Below, in pieces: positions 8,000 through 17,468 of a stretch of 64,000 nucleotides of DNA. Origin of the DNA: Streptomyces bungoensis. Lineage in GTDB: Bacteria; Actinomycetota; Actinomycetes; Streptomycetales; Streptomycetaceae. The stretch spans positions 62,001 through 126,000 of the forward strand of contig NZ_KQ948868.1 of assembly GCF_001514215.1 (NCBI RefSeq), read 5' to 3'. Numbering within the stretch: the stretch's first letter is position 1; each line of letters starts with the position of its first letter. The notes under the pieces were generated by a model. That model had not been told where the DNA came from, did not search any database, and saw nothing but the letters and a program-made list of their open reading frames with translations. The translations under genes were made by a program, and so were the position numbers.

Positions 8000-8662
8000 G
8001 TGACGGGGAGGCTGAGGGCGCCGACGGGCCGCTACGGCGGCCGGTCCGCCGAGGAACGGCAGGCCGAGCGCCGCCGCCGCTTCCTGGAGGCCGCTCTGCA
8101 CCTGTTCGGCGACCACCCGGGCTACCGGGCCACCACGGTCGCCGCGCTGAGCCAGACCGCGGGCCTGTCCACCCGCCAGTTCTACGAGGAGTTCCGCACC
8201 CTCGAGGACGTCCTCGCCGCGCTGCACCTGGAGGTCAACGGCTGGGCGGAACGCGCGGTGCTCGACGCCCTCGCGGCCGCGGAGGGGCTGCCCCTGGCCG
8301 AGCGGGTCGCCGTGCTGTTCCGCGCCTACGCCCGCGACGTCACCTGCGACCCGCGCCGCATCCGGATCACCTTCGTGGAGATCGTCGGAGTCAGCCCCCG
8401 CCTCGAGGAGCAGCGGCTCGCCCGCCGGGCCCGCTGGGTCGACCTGATCCGCGCCGAGGCCGACGCGGCGGTCGCGCGCGGCGAGGCGGCGCCCCGCGAC
8501 TACCGCCTCGCGGCCACGGCCTTCATCGGCAGCGTCAACGGCCTGCTGCACGACTGGAGCGCCGGCTGGGTGGACGCGAGCCTGGACGAGGTCGTCGACG
8601 AGCTCGTCCGCCAGCTGCTCGGCATCCTGCGCCCGGCGGGCTGGCACCCCGGACCCGGCTGA
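8000..8662 (+). CDS. TetR family transcriptional regulator
   Basis: 220 residues. The N-terminal helix-turn-helix (about residues 20-66) reads FLEAALHLFGDHPGYRATTV, then AALSQTAGLSTRQFYEEFRT, the TetR signature. The C-terminal ligand-binding region has no recognisable specificity. The GTG at 8000 follows GAGGGGGGAAGC; the open frame extends far upstream but is non-coding there. It is divergent from the secreted beta-propeller gene and probably represses it through the palindromes at 7889-7915. The next gene downstream is an alcohol dehydrogenase in the same direction, 115 bp away. Confidence 0.88.
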   Translation: MTGRLRAPTGRYGGRSAEERQAERRRRFLEAALHLFGDHPGYRATTVAALSQTAGLSTRQFYEEFRTLEDVLAALHLEVNGWAERAVLDALAAAEGLPLAERVAVLFRAYARDVTCDPRRIRITFVEIVGVSPRLEEQRLARRARWVDLIRAEADAAVARGEAAPRDYRLAATAFIGSVNGLLHDWSAGWVDASLDEVVDELVRQLLGILRPAGWHPGPG

Positions 8663-8777
8663 GGGCCCCGCCGGGTGGCGCCGTGCCGAACCGTTTCGGC
8701 GCGCGCGATCGGTCCGGAGCTGGTCTGCTGGAACGGGGGGGCGACCCACCGATTCGCAGCCGTCTTCGGAGCACCCC

Positions 8778-9803
8778 ATGAGCACGTATCGAGTCGCGCA
8801 GGTGACCGCCTCGGGCGGCACGTTCGAACTGACCGAGCGGGAGGTGCCGCGACCCGGCGCCGGCCAGGTGAGGATCGCCGTCGACGCGTGCGGGATCTGC
8901 CACAGCGATGCGCTCTTCGTGAGCGGGGCGCTGCCCGGCGTGTCGTTCCCGCTGGTGCCCGGGCACGAGATCGCCGGGCGGATCGAGGAGCTCGGCGAGG
9001 GCGCGGCCGACCGCGGCTGGCAGCTGGGCGACCGGGTGGCCGTCGGCTGGTTCGGCGGCTCGTGCGGCCACTGCCGGGCCTGCCGGGAGGGCGACTTCAT
9101 CGTGTGCCGGAACCTGAAGGTGCCCGGGTGGGCCTACGACGGCGGCTTCGGCGGGCAGGTGATCGCACCCGCCGACGCCCTGGCCCGGATTCCCGAGGCG
9201 CTCTCCGCGGCCGACGCCGGGCCCATGGCCTGCGCGGGCGTGACCACGTACAACGGGCTGCGGCGCAGCTCCGCCCGGCCCGGGGACCTGGTCGCCGTGC
9301 TCGGTCTCGGCGGCCTCGGGCATCTCGGGGTGCAGTACGCGGTCGCCATGGGGTTCGAGACGGTCGGGATCGCCCGCGGCGCGGAGAAGGCCGACTTCGC
9401 CAAGCGGCTGGGCGCCCACCACTACATCGACAGCACCTCCGGCACACCGGTCGCCGAGGCGCTGCAGTCCCTGGGCGGCGCCAAGGCCGTCCTGGCCACC
9501 GCCGGGAACTCCGAGGCCATCACGGCCACCGTGGACGGCCTGACGCACCGCGGGGAGCTGGTGGTCATCGGCGCGGACACCGCGCCGCTCGGCGTCAGCC
9601 CCGCCCAGCTGCTGATGAGCGGCCGCGTCGTCCGCGGGCACCCGTCCGGCACCGCGCAGGACGTGGAGGACACCATGGCGTTCAGCGCCCTGCACGGCAT
9701 CCGCCCCATGACCGAGACGGTACCCGTCGACCAGGCGGACGAGGCCTACCGCAAGATGCTCTCCGGCAAGGCCCGCTTCCGGATGGTCCTCACGTACGGC
9801 TGA
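8778..9803 (+). CDS. Zinc-dependent alcohol dehydrogenase (MDR family)
   Basis: 341 residues of a medium-chain dehydrogenase. Catalytic zinc ligands are Cys38 (CGICHSD) and His63 in GHE; the structural zinc loop has Cys96, Cys99, Cys102 and Cys110 (CGHCRACREGDFIVC). The nucleotide-binding Rossmann motif GLGGLGHLG is near residues 175-183. It oxidises primary alcohols or reduces aldehydes with NAD(P)H; substrate is unknown. ATG start, short leader after the TetR gene. It could be co-transcribed with or divergent in function from the regulator at 8000-8662, but no shared operator was seen immediately upstream. Confidence 0.88.
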   Translation: MSTYRVAQVTASGGTFELTEREVPRPGAGQVRIAVDACGICHSDALFVSGALPGVSFPLVPGHEIAGRIEELGEGAADRGWQLGDRVAVGWFGGSCGHCRACREGDFIVCRNLKVPGWAYDGGFGGQVIAPADALARIPEALSAADAGPMACAGVTTYNGLRRSSARPGDLVAVLGLGGLGHLGVQYAVAMGFETVGIARGAEKADFAKRLGAHHYIDSTSGTPVAEALQSLGGAKAVLATAGNSEAITATVDGLTHRGELVVIGADTAPLGVSPAQLLMSGRVVRGHPSGTAQDVEDTMAFSALHGIRPMTETVPVDQADEAYRKMLSGKARFRMVLTYG

Positions 9804-9872
9804 CGTCCTCCCGGGGCGAGGTGCCCACGCCCCCTCATCCGCTCCTCCCTGCTCCCGGCCGGGGCCGGCCGC

Positions 9873-11384
9873 TCAGGTCTCCCGCGCGTTCACCGGACCG
9901 GTGGCGACCTCGTCCGGGCACTTCCGGCGAGTTCCCCGTGTCCGCCGGTCGCGGCGCCAGTCGAACGTCGCGAGGGCGAGGGAGGCCGCCATGCCGACGA
10001 GGGCGGCGCCCAGCGCCGCGAAGAGGGCACCGCGGTAGTCGTCGCTCCCGGCGAGCACCACGTAGAAGAGCCCGGGCAGGGCCGCGGTGCCCACGGCCGC
10101 GCCGAGCCGCTGCCCCGTCTGCAGCGCGCCGCCCGCCGCGCCCGCCATGCGCACCGGCACGTCCCGCAGCGTCATGGTGATGTTGGGGGAGACGACGAAG
10201 CCACCGCCGAAGCCGCCGAGGAACAGCAGCGGGGCGGCGAGCCAGGGAGCGCTGCCGGCGGGCCCGTAGCGCAGCAGCAGCGCGGCGCCGCCGAGCCCGA
10301 GGATCACGCCCGTGAGCCCGCACACCGTGAGCAGCCGGCCGAACCGCTCCACCAGCCGTCCGGCGACCACCGCGGTGATCGCCGAGCCGACGGCGAACGG
10401 GGTCACGGCCAGCCCGGACCGCAGCGGGGTGAAGCCCAGGCCGTGCTGGTAGAAGAGGGCGAAGACCAGCCAGACACCGCTGAAGCCGATGAAGTACAGC
10501 GTGCCGACACCGGCGCCGACGGCGTAGCCGCGCACGGTGGTGAACAGACGCGGGTCGAGCAGCGGCTGCGCGCCCCGGGCGACGAGGCGCCGCTGCCACT
10601 GCGCGAAGACGGCGAGGACCGCGACGCCCACGGGGAACAGCCACCACAGCTGCCCGATGCCGCCCGACTCCGCCTGGACCAGCGGATACATGAGGCAGAG
10701 CACGCCGAGACCCAGCAGCAGGACCCCGGGCACGTCCACGTGCCCCCGGCCGGACCGCCGGGTGCGGGGCAGCAGCCGGCGGCCGAGCAGGACCGCGAGG
10801 ACGCCGATGGGGACGTTGACGTAGAAGATCCACCGCCAGCCCTGGGCGCCGGAGGCGAGGGCGAGGATGACACCCCCGGTGATCGGTCCGACGGCCGAGG
10901 AGATCCCGACGGTCGAGCCGAAGAGCCCGAAGGCGCGACCGCGTTCGGCGCCGCGGAACAGCTGCTGGATGAGCGCGGAGTTCTGCGGGGCCATGAAGCC
11001 CGCGGCCAGGCCCTGGGCCAGCCGGGCCACCACCAGCAGCGTGATGTCGGGGGCCGCGCCGCAGGCCGCGCTGAAGACCACGAAGCCGCTGAGGGCCAGC
11101 AGGAAGATGCGCCGCCGGTCCAGGGCGTCGCCGAGGCGCCCCGCGGTGACGAGGGCGAGGGCGAAGGTGAGGGCGTACCCGGAGACCACCCACTGCACCT
11201 GGGCGGCGGAGGCGTGCAGGTCGCGCTGGACGGTGGGCAGGGCGACCGCCACGATCGTCACGTCGAGCAGGCTCATGAAGCCGGCCACCAGGGTGATCCA
11301 CAGGGCCCGCCAGCGGCGCGGGTCCGGCTCGTACCCGGCCTCCTGGGCGCCCGGGGCCCGCCCGCCCGCCTCCGACGCTGTCAC
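9873..11384 (-). CDS. MFS drug exporter, DHA2/EmrB-QacA family, about 14 TM segments
   Basis: 503 residues, the length of 14-TM drug:proton antiporters. Residues from about 27 on show the first helix and motif D1 ([20 protein letters not shown]), followed by motif A ([14 protein letters not shown], about 85) and motif C (GPITGGVI, about 165). Role: efflux of toxic organic compounds across the membrane. The GTG start at 11384 follows GAGGAG. It is monocistronic and convergent with the alcohol dehydrogenase gene (69-bp gap, no clear hairpin). No dedicated regulator lies beside it. Confidence 0.88.
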   Translation of the reverse strand: MTASEAGGRAPGAQEAGYEPDPRRWRALWITLVAGFMSLLDVTIVAVALPTVQRDLHASAAQVQWVVSGYALTFALALVTAGRLGDALDRRRIFLLALSGFVVFSAACGAAPDITLLVVARLAQGLAAGFMAPQNSALIQQLFRGAERGRAFGLFGSTVGISSAVGPITGGVILALASGAQGWRWIFYVNVPIGVLAVLLGRRLLPRTRRSGRGHVDVPGVLLLGLGVLCLMYPLVQAESGGIGQLWWLFPVGVAVLAVFAQWQRRLVARGAQPLLDPRLFTTVRGYAVGAGVGTLYFIGFSGVWLVFALFYQHGLGFTPLRSGLAVTPFAVGSAITAVVAGRLVERFGRLLTVCGLTGVILGLGGAALLLRYGPAGSAPWLAAPLLFLGGFGGGFVVSPNITMTLRDVPVRMAGAAGGALQTGQRLGAAVGTAALPGLFYVVLAGSDDYRGALFAALGAALVGMAASLALATFDWRRDRRTRGTRRKCPDEVATGPVNARET

Positions 11385-11667
11385 AGGGGGGTGCTCCTCT
11401 CATCACGCCCGAACCAGGACGCACCAGGTTCCCCCGCCGGGCACGGCGCACACCTGGCCGCCGCCCCGCGTGAGGACCGGCCGGGGCCGCCCCGGGCGGC
11501 CGCCGGTGCCGGGGCCCGTCGCCGCGAGGGCGCGTCCTCAAGGACGCACCGGGCGGCCGGTCGCGGGCGCAGCGCCCGGTACTCCGTCCCGAACCGCCGC
11601 CCAGGCCCGGCCGGGGTCCGGGATTCCCGCGGCGCTGCTCAGGGGACGTGGAGGACTGCAGCGTCCG
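11385..11667. other. Intergenic region, 283 bp
   Basis: Lies upstream of the MFS gene and downstream of the NTF2-like gene. Very GC-rich; no promoter hexamers, repeat or convincing small gene was recognised. Confidence 0.5.
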
Positions 11668-12033
11668 CTACTCGTCCCACGCCTGGATCATGATCTGTTC
11701 GGCTATCTTCCCGTCGCGCAGCGTGATCATCGACTCGGCGAAGACCCGGGTGCCGTCGCCGTACTCGCAGGACTCGCTGAACGCGGCGTGGTCGCCCTGC
11801 ACCACGCACCGGTCCAGCTTGTGCGTCATGTCGCGGCGGTAGACGTCGTCGAGCAGCTCGGCGATCTGGATGCGGCCGTGCAGGACCCGGGGGTGGCTCG
11901 GCCGGCTGTCGCGGTCGACGATGCGGATCTCGGCGTCGTCCGCGTACAGGGACAGCAGGGTGTTGCCGGTGTTCCCCTCGATGCCCCGGCGCAGTTTCTC
12001 GGTGTCGAAGGCAGAGCCTGTCGCGGTACCCAT
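11668..12033 (-). CDS. NTF2/SnoaL-like small protein
   Basis: 121 residues with the cone-shaped alpha+beta fold pattern of SnoaL/NTF2-like proteins: an early helix ending [20 protein letters not shown], then a loop [20 protein letters not shown] and strands ending in [15 protein letters not shown]. The YADDAEI and HGRIQI motifs match the family consensus for ligand-pocket proteins. The ATG at 12033 has an ideal AAGGAGG site. It is divergent from mscR, with 213 bp between. Enzymatic activity cannot be predicted; many relatives are stress-induced or polyketide-modifying. Confidence 0.78.
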   Translation of the reverse strand: MGTATGSAFDTEKLRRGIEGNTGNTLLSLYADDAEIRIVDRDSRPSHPRVLHGRIQIAELLDDVYRRDMTHKLDRCVVQGDHAAFSESCEYGDGTRVFAESMITLRDGKIAEQIMIQAWDE

Positions 12034-12246
12034 GGTGACCTCCTTCGGGCGCCCGCGGCCCGGCGGGGAGCGGGCCGCACGGACCCCACGTCCGAGACTC
12101 CTCCGCGCCGGCGGGCCCGGCAAGCGCAGCGGGCACCCCGCCCCCGGGCCCGGAAAGATCCACCGGCGCCGTCGTGTCCGTGCCGCCGCCGATCACCGGC
12201 GCGTAGGGTCGGCACCAAGGCATGTCGATCGAGAAGGGGCCTGGCC

Positions 12247-13335
12247 ATGGCGCAGGAAGTTCGCGGCGTGATCGCACCGGGGAAGGACGAACCCGTACGG
12301 GTCGAGACGATCGTGGTTCCGGACCCGGGACCCGGCGAGGCCGTCGTGCGCGTCCAGGCCTGCGGTGTCTGCCACACCGATCTGCACTACAAACAGGGCG
12401 GAATCTCCGACGACTTCCCGTTCCTCCTCGGCCACGAGGCCTCCGGCGTCGTGGAGTCGGTCGGGGACGGCGTCACCGAGGTGGCCCCCGGTGACTTCGT
12501 CATCCTCAACTGGCGTGCCGTGTGCGGCAACTGCCGGGCCTGTCTGCGCGGGCGCCCCTGGTACTGCTTCGACACCCACAACGCCAGCCAGCGGATGACC
12601 CTCGCCGGCACCGGGCAGGAGCTCTCCCCGGCCCTCGGGATCGGCGCCTTCGCCGAGAAGACGCTCGTCGCGGCCGGGCAGTGCACCAAGGTCGACCCGG
12701 CCGTCTCGCCGGCGGTCGCCGGACTGCTGGGCTGCGGGGTGATGGCCGGCCTCGGCGCCGCGATCAACACCGGCGACGTCGGGCGCGGCGACTCCGTCGC
12801 CGTCATCGGCTGCGGCGGCGTCGGCGACGCGGCGATCGCCGGGTCGAACCTCGCCGGCGCGGCGCGGATCATCGCCGTCGACATCGACGACCGCAAACTG
12901 GAGAAGGCCCGCACGCTCGGTGCCACGCACACCGTCAACTCCAAGGAGACCGACCCGGTCGAGGCGATCCGGGAACTGACCGGCGGGTTCGGCGCCGACG
13001 TCGTCATCGACGCGGTCGGCCGCCCCGAGACCTACCGGCAGGCCTTCTACGCGCGCGACCTGGCCGGCACCGTCGTCCTCGTCGGTGTCCCCACCCCCGA
13101 GATGAAACTCGAACTGCCGCTGCTGGACGTCTTCGGCCGCGGCGGCGCGCTGAAGTCCTCCTGGTACGGCGACTGCCTGCCCTCCCGGGACTTCCCCATG
13201 CTCGTCGACCTGCACCTGCAGGGCCGCCTGCCGCTGGACGCGTTCGTCACCGAGACCATCCGGCTGGACGAGGTGGAGCAGGCCTTCGAGCGGATGCACC
13301 ACGGCGACGTGCTGCGCTCGGTGGTGGTGCTGTGA
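12247..13335 (+). CDS. mscR: S-(hydroxymethyl)mycothiol dehydrogenase
   Basis: 362 residues, class III alcohol dehydrogenase-like. Catalytic zinc ligands are Cys39 and the GHE at 62-64; structural zinc cysteines are 93, 96, 99 and 107 ([15 protein letters not shown]). The NAD motif is [11 protein letters not shown], and the VNSKETDP segment is typical of MscR. It oxidises the formaldehyde-mycothiol adduct in actinobacteria, a cytosolic detoxification step that also handles S-nitrosomycothiol. It overlaps the metallo-hydrolase by GTGA, as in mycobacterial mscR-Rv2260-type pairs. MscR was chosen over other ADHs for this pairing and overall sequence. Confidence 0.92.
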   Translation: MAQEVRGVIAPGKDEPVRVETIVVPDPGPGEAVVRVQACGVCHTDLHYKQGGISDDFPFLLGHEASGVVESVGDGVTEVAPGDFVILNWRAVCGNCRACLRGRPWYCFDTHNASQRMTLAGTGQELSPALGIGAFAEKTLVAAGQCTKVDPAVSPAVAGLLGCGVMAGLGAAINTGDVGRGDSVAVIGCGGVGDAAIAGSNLAGAARIIAVDIDDRKLEKARTLGATHTVNSKETDPVEAIRELTGGFGADVVIDAVGRPETYRQAFYARDLAGTVVLVGVPTPEMKLELPLLDVFGRGGALKSSWYGDCLPSRDFPMLVDLHLQGRLPLDAFVTETIRLDEVEQAFERMHHGDVLRSVVVL

Positions 13336-13964
13336 CGACCGCCCGCATCGAACGCCTGGTCACCTCCGGGCAGTTCACCCTCGACGGCGGCACCTGGGAC
13401 GTCGAGAACAACGTGTGGATCGTCGGCGACGACCACGAGGTGATCGTCATCGACGCCGCCCACGACGCCGAGGCCATCGCCGCCGCGGTCGGCGACCGCC
13501 GCCTGACCGCCATCGTGTGCACCCACGCCCACAACGACCACATCGACGCCGCGCCGGCCCTCGCCGACCTCACCGGCGCCACGATCTGGCTGCACGCCGA
13601 CGACATGCCGCTGTGGAAGCTCACCCACCCCCACCGCGACCCCGACCGGCACCTCGTCGACGGGCAGGTCCTCGAGGCCGCCGGCGCCGACCTGACCGTC
13701 CTGCACACCCCGGGCCACGCGCCCGGCGCCGTCTGCCTGTACGACCCCGGGCTCGCGACGGTGTTCACCGGCGATACCCTCTTCCGGGGCGGACCCGGCG
13801 CCACCGGGCGCTCCTACTCCCACTTCCCGACGATCATCGACTCCGTCCGGGACCGGCTCCTCACCCTCCCGCCCGAGACGAAGGTCCTCACCGGCCACGG
13901 CGACTCCACCACCATCGGCGAGGAGGCCCCGCACCTGGAGGAATGGATCCGGCGCGGCCACTGA
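13332..13964 (+). CDS. MBL-fold hydrolase paired with mscR (putative S-formylmycothiol hydrolase)
   Basis: 210 residues with the metallo-beta-lactamase motif THAHNDHID (ligands His65, His67, Asp69, His70), a later HTPGHAPG and FTGDTLF, and the terminal [13 protein letters not shown] histidine. The GTG start overlaps the mscR stop by GTGA, indicating translational coupling. By context it probably hydrolyses the S-formylmycothiol made by MscR to formate and mycothiol; this is inferred and the homologues have not all been tested. A glyoxalase II-like thioesterase is the closest generic description. Confidence 0.85.
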   Translation: MTTARIERLVTSGQFTLDGGTWDVENNVWIVGDDHEVIVIDAAHDAEAIAAAVGDRRLTAIVCTHAHNDHIDAAPALADLTGATIWLHADDMPLWKLTHPHRDPDRHLVDGQVLEAAGADLTVLHTPGHAPGAVCLYDPGLATVFTGDTLFRGGPGATGRSYSHFPTIIDSVRDRLLTLPPETKVLTGHGDSTTIGEEAPHLEEWIRRGH

Positions 13965-14019
13965 GGACCCGCCCGGCCGGGCGGCCCGGCGCCTTCCGCC
14001 GTCCTCCCGGCCGGGGCCT

Positions 14020-14183
14020 CACCCCGGCGGCCGCCCTGGACAACGTGGCCACCGAGTAGTTGGCGCGCCGGGCCATCTCCCGTACGTCATACCGCCGGCC
14101 TCCCGGCGCAGCTCGCGCACCTCGGACGCGAAGCGCTGCACCGGGCCGGCCGCCGGGTCCAACGCGCCTTCGCGACGCGCCAT
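14020..14183 (-). pseudogene. Frameshifted N-terminal remnant of HTH (XRE/WD40-type) gene
   Basis: From the ATG at 14183 one reads MARREGALDPAAGPVQRFAS, then EVRELRREAGGMTY, the characteristic N-terminus of Streptomyces helix-turn-helix proteins fused to large NACHT/WD40 regions. At about 14081 the frame breaks; restoring one C gives REMARRANYSVATLSRAAAG, the continuation of the same HTH. Similarity ends about 20 codons later, so roughly 55 codons remain of a gene usually over 1 kb. It is a decay product left between the mscR pair and the L,D-transpeptidase. Confidence 0.7.
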
Positions 14184-14727
14184 CCCCGTCCCCCGCTGAC
14201 GACTCCGACCGGTCAGGCACCCCCGTCGCATCGCCCCGAACCCGTGGCAACGCCTCTGAACAGCGCGTTCCGGCCGATTTCCGGCACGGTTCACCCGCTC
14301 GCCCAAGGTGCCGCCCCGGCCTCGCGGAGACGTCCTGACCGGTGCTGCACGGCGGGCGCCGTGCCTCCGCCCGGCTGGGGGACGGCGTGGTACCGCTGAA
14401 GAAGCGCGGGGTACGGCGCCGGACCCCGGTGGCGGCGACAGGACGGGGCGACGTCACGGTGCCGGGGCCGGCGGCTGACCGTCGAATGGACGGGCGGCGG
14501 GGCTCGGACGGCGGCGAGCGGGCCGACGTCACCTGCGACCCCGCGGACCCGGCGGTGGCGCTGCTCGTCCGACCGTGCGCGGTAGTTCACCGTTGCGTCA
14601 CAGCCTGGCCGGAACCACAACCATCGGCCCGCCGCACTGGTCTAGTAGGCCGAGAGCGCGGGAACCGCGCAGGGAACGCCCCGGGGCATGCCCCAGGGGA
14701 CCGAGGGGACAAGGGGAAGAGGCCGAC
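14184..14727. other. Intergenic region, about 540 bp, no gene seen
   Basis: Between the HTH remnant and the L,D-transpeptidase. Open frames here have no domain, weak starts and no family resemblance. The last 150 bp are a little less GC-rich and must contain the transpeptidase promoter, but no confident -35/-10 pair was identified. It may be further eroded remains of the truncated HTH gene's neighbourhood. Confidence 0.5.
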
Positions 14728-15423
14728 ATGGGGGACATACGCAGAAGGGGTGCCGTCGCCCTGGGCGTCACCGGACTGGTGGCACCGCTCACGCTCGCCA
14801 TCACCGCGGCACCGGCCCAGGCCGCGAGCTGCACCACGCAGGCGGGCCCGTACCAGAAGCAGGTGGAGAAGTTCCTCGGCCGCCCGGTCGACGGAAGGCA
14901 GTCCTCCACCGACTGCAAGGCCATCCAGGCCTTCCAGAACAAGCACGGCATCACGCCCGCCATCGGCTACGCCGGCCCCGTCACCTGGGGCGTGATGGAC
15001 CTGATGAACAAGCAGAAGGCCGTGGGGGACAACCCCAACAAGGCCGGCAAGTGCCCGGTGAACAAGGGCCGCATCGCCTGCGTGAACCTCACGCTCCAGC
15101 TCAGCTGGATCCAGGACGGCAGCAGGCTCGTGTACGGGCCGGTCCCCGTGCGCACCGGCCGCAAGGGGTACGTCACCCGCACCGGCCTGAAGAAGATCTA
15201 CTGGCGGGACATCGACCACGTCTCGAACATCTACGACGTGCCGATGCCCTACAGCCAGTTCTTCGACGGCGGTCAGGCCTTCCACTCGGTGAACCTCAGC
15301 ATGTGGAACCCGCCGGGATCCCACGGCTGCGTGAACATGACGACGACGACCGCCAAGAAGTACTGGTCGCTGCTGAAGACGGGGGACGACGTCTTCGTCT
15401 ACGGCCGCAAGCCCGGCACCTGA
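14728..15423 (+). CDS. Secreted L,D-transpeptidase (YkuD) with peptidoglycan-binding domain
   Basis: 231 residues. A signal peptide (positive MGDIRRRG, hydrophobic core, AQA cleavage near residue 32) precedes a PG_binding_1-like domain (about 36-95; KAIQAFQNKHGITP and GPVTWGVMDLM). The catalytic YkuD domain (about 115-231) carries the HGCVNM motif with nucleophile Cys201 (SHGCVNM) and the upstream conserved His (FHSVN, about 186). It makes 3-3 crosslinks in peptidoglycan outside the membrane. The ATG follows AAGGGGAAGAGG. It appears monocistronic and ends at a hairpin (15428-15447). Confidence 0.9.
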   Translation: MGDIRRRGAVALGVTGLVAPLTLAITAAPAQAASCTTQAGPYQKQVEKFLGRPVDGRQSSTDCKAIQAFQNKHGITPAIGYAGPVTWGVMDLMNKQKAVGDNPNKAGKCPVNKGRIACVNLTLQLSWIQDGSRLVYGPVPVRTGRKGYVTRTGLKKIYWRDIDHVSNIYDVPMPYSQFFDGGQAFHSVNLSMWNPPGSHGCVNMTTTTAKKYWSLLKTGDDVFVYGRKPGT

Positions 15424-15427
15424 GCCG

Positions 15428-15447
15428 CCGGCGGGACCGGCCGCCGG
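15428..15447 (+). terminator. Hairpin after L,D-transpeptidase gene
   Basis: CCGGCGG-GACCGG-CCGCCGG, a perfect 7-bp stem directly after the transpeptidase stop codon. Probably terminates that transcript. Confidence 0.5.
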
Positions 15448-15554
15448 AGGCGTGCGCGCGGCGTATTGACGTGATGAGCAACACGGTCCGGTATGTCCGG
15501 TTCCGGCGCCTTTATTCACAGCGCCTTCACGTCCTCCGGCATATGCTTCACAGC

Positions 15555-15728
15555 ATGTCCACCACTGTTGAAACCGCCTCCGAGCGATCGGCCGCGGAGG
15601 TCAACGAGGAGATCCGGGCCCTGTGGCGCCGGTCGGGCGGGACACTGACCACCGAGCAGCGCGCGGAGTACCAGCGCCTCGTGTTGGAGTGGGCCGCCGC
15701 GGCCCCGCAGCCGTCCCGGGCGGCCTGA
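15555..15728 (+). CDS. Small conserved actinobacterial hypothetical protein (57 aa)
   Basis: MSTTVETASERSAAEVNEEI continues with an amphipathic helix pair, IRALWRRSGGTLTTEQRAEY and QRLVLEWAAA. It is soluble, charged and mostly helical, with no known motif. I recall similar short proteins in other Streptomyces, but no function is known to me. The ATG at 15555 is preferred; in-frame starts at 15543 and 15474 would add residues without a better ribosome site. A TTGACG at 15466-15471 could be a -35 element. It is followed by a strong hairpin at 15761-15784. Confidence 0.6.
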   Translation: MSTTVETASERSAAEVNEEIRALWRRSGGTLTTEQRAEYQRLVLEWAAAAPQPSRAA

Positions 15729-15760
15729 CCCGGCGGGGCGGGCACCGCCCCGGCCACCCC

Positions 15761-15784
15761 GGCACCCGTGAACGCACGGGTGCC
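15761..15784. terminator. Strong hairpin terminator between convergent genes
   Basis: GGCACCCGTG-AACG-CACGGGTGCC: a perfect 10-bp stem with a tetraloop, followed by CTTCTC. It lies between the small protein gene and the convergent S1 protease gene. Confidence 0.75.
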
Positions 15785-15852
15785 CTTCTCGTGACACCTT
15801 CCCTCCCCGATCACCACAAAGAGCCTGGCCGGCGCCCGCGAGGGCCCGGCCG

Positions 15853-17232
15853 TCAGCCCCACGTCGCGGAGTAGTACCGCTGGTACGCCTTGCGGTCCTG
15901 CTCCGCACGGATGTAGCGGGTCGCGACGAGGGCGATCAGGCTGCCGGCGATCACCAGCAGCCCGGGACCGAGGTTGCGGGTGTCCGTCAGCCGGGCCAGC
16001 AGCGTCTCGCCCTGTGCGGTACCCGTCACCGGCGCCGAGGAGCCGGGCGAGGCCGCGCTCGGCGCCACCGCACCCTGCGTGGCCGACGGCGCGGGCGCCG
16101 GCGAGGCGTTCCGGGCGCCGCCGGCGTTCTGCGCCGACACCAGCAGCTTGACGTTCAGCGCCGCCAGCGCCCTGGTCACCGGCTGGAAGAACGTCGTGCC
16201 GCCCGTGGTGCAGTCCCCGCTGCCGCCCGAGGTGACGCCCAGCGCGACGCCCTCGGAGAACAACGGGCCGCCGCTGTCCCCCGGTTCGGCGCACACGTCG
16301 GTCTGGATCAGCCCGGTCACCGTCCCCTCGGGGTAGTTGACCGTCGCGTTCAGCCCGGTCACCTGCCCGTCGTGCAGGCCGCTCGTGCTGCCGCTGCGGA
16401 ACACCCGCTGCCCTACGGCCGGATCGGCGACCCCGGTGATCCGCACGCCCTTGCCGCCGCCGACGGCCACCACGTCGGCCCCGTCACCGGCCCGGCCCGA
16501 GGTGTACTGGACCAGCGAGAAGTCGTTGCCGGGGAAGGTGCTGCTGACCGTCCGCCCCAGCTGCTGGTTGCCCTGGTTGTCGGCGAACCAGATGGACCCG
16601 GAGGGGCCGCAGTGGCCGGCGGTGAGGATGAAGTCGGTCCGGCCGTCGGTCACGTTGAAGCCGGCCGAGCAGCGCCCGCCCGTCGACAGGATCGGCTGCG
16701 CCCCGTTCAGTCGGGTGGTGAAGGTGCCCTGCGTGCGCTCCATCCGCACGAAACCGCCGATGCGGGCGGCGACCCGGGTCATCCGCGACCAGTCGGCGGC
16801 CGACACGGTGCGGTCGGCCTGCACCACGACCCGGTTGGTCCGGTAGTCCACGGACCAGGCCGTGCCCGCCACCCGGGGCGCCGACCGCAGCGTGGCGGTC
16901 GCCGACTTCAGCTCGTCCATGCTGTGCGCGACGAGCTTCGGCTCGGCCCCCGCGCGCCGCACCACCCGGGCCGCAGAGGAGTCGGTCACCGCCACCACGG
17001 GACGCCCGTCGGCGCCGATCCAGTCGCCCGCGGTCCGCGCCGTGCCGAGCTCCGCCACCAGTGCGGCACCGGTGCCCGTGGCCGTCCCGGGCGAGCTGAG
17101 CGCTCGGGCGGACGCCGGGGGCGTCTCGCTCGCCATGGCCGCCTGGGTGACCATCGCTCCTCCCAGGAGGAGTCCGCCGACCGCCGCCAGCCGTGTCACC
17201 CGCCTCACGACCCGTCGTCGTGCGTGCCTCAT
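15853..17232 (-). CDS. Membrane-anchored trypsin-like (S1, streptogrisin-type) protease precursor
   Basis: 459 residues. A long signal peptide (MRHARRRVVRRVTRLAAVGG then a hydrophobic core to about 34) is followed by a pro-region (about 37-180) and a chymotrypsin-fold domain with triad His207 (LTAGHC), Asp237 (GNDFSLV) and Ser320 (CAEPGDSGGP). A Ser/Pro/Ala-rich linker (about 370-410) leads to one transmembrane helix (about 422-440) and a basic tail RYIRAEQDRKAYQRYY. Unlike secreted streptogrisins it should stay attached to the cell surface. ATG start after GGGAGCC. The longer open frame upstream is not used since it would bury the signal. Confidence 0.88.
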   Translation of the reverse strand: MRHARRRVVRRVTRLAAVGGLLLGGAMVTQAAMASETPPASARALSSPGTATGTGAALVAELGTARTAGDWIGADGRPVVAVTDSSAARVVRRAGAEPKLVAHSMDELKSATATLRSAPRVAGTAWSVDYRTNRVVVQADRTVSAADWSRMTRVAARIGGFVRMERTQGTFTTRLNGAQPILSTGGRCSAGFNVTDGRTDFILTAGHCGPSGSIWFADNQGNQQLGRTVSSTFPGNDFSLVQYTSGRAGDGADVVAVGGGKGVRITGVADPAVGQRVFRSGSTSGLHDGQVTGLNATVNYPEGTVTGLIQTDVCAEPGDSGGPLFSEGVALGVTSGGSGDCTTGGTTFFQPVTRALAALNVKLLVSAQNAGGARNASPAPAPSATQGAVAPSAASPGSSAPVTGTAQGETLLARLTDTRNLGPGLLVIAGSLIALVATRYIRAEQDRKAYQRYYSATWG

Positions 17233-17468
17233 GCCTGGCTCCCGAAACCCCGACGCGCGATGCCCGAACGGCACCGCGGGGCCCTCCGGTCGCGAGCGCC
17301 CGACTCTCAGTACGCGCCCCGGCCCGGCACCGTTCAGCCGCGCGGTGATCTTCCGGGCCGGCCGGGCCGGTTCAGCGTCCTCTTCTGCGTCCTCGCGGAC
17401 GCGCACACGCCCCGTCCGTCCGGCCCGCCCCGTTTCCGCTCATGCCACAGGCCCCTATCTTGGGCCGC

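Noticed and set aside
10443-11693. Plus-strand frame across the MFS gene
   Set aside because: Charged, repetitive composition without motifs, antisense to a clear 14-TM protein.
12140-12180. A SigR-type promoter (GGAA...GTG) before mscR
   Set aside because: The -10 part does not match GTT and the interval is uncertain.
14610-14655. A SigE-type promoter (GGAAC...GTCT) before the L,D-transpeptidase
   Set aside because: The elements are present but about 24 bp apart, well beyond the 15-16 bp expected.
14342-14727. Possible gene before the L,D-transpeptidase
   Set aside because: No domain, Arg/Pro-rich composition, poor ribosome site; treated as intergenic.
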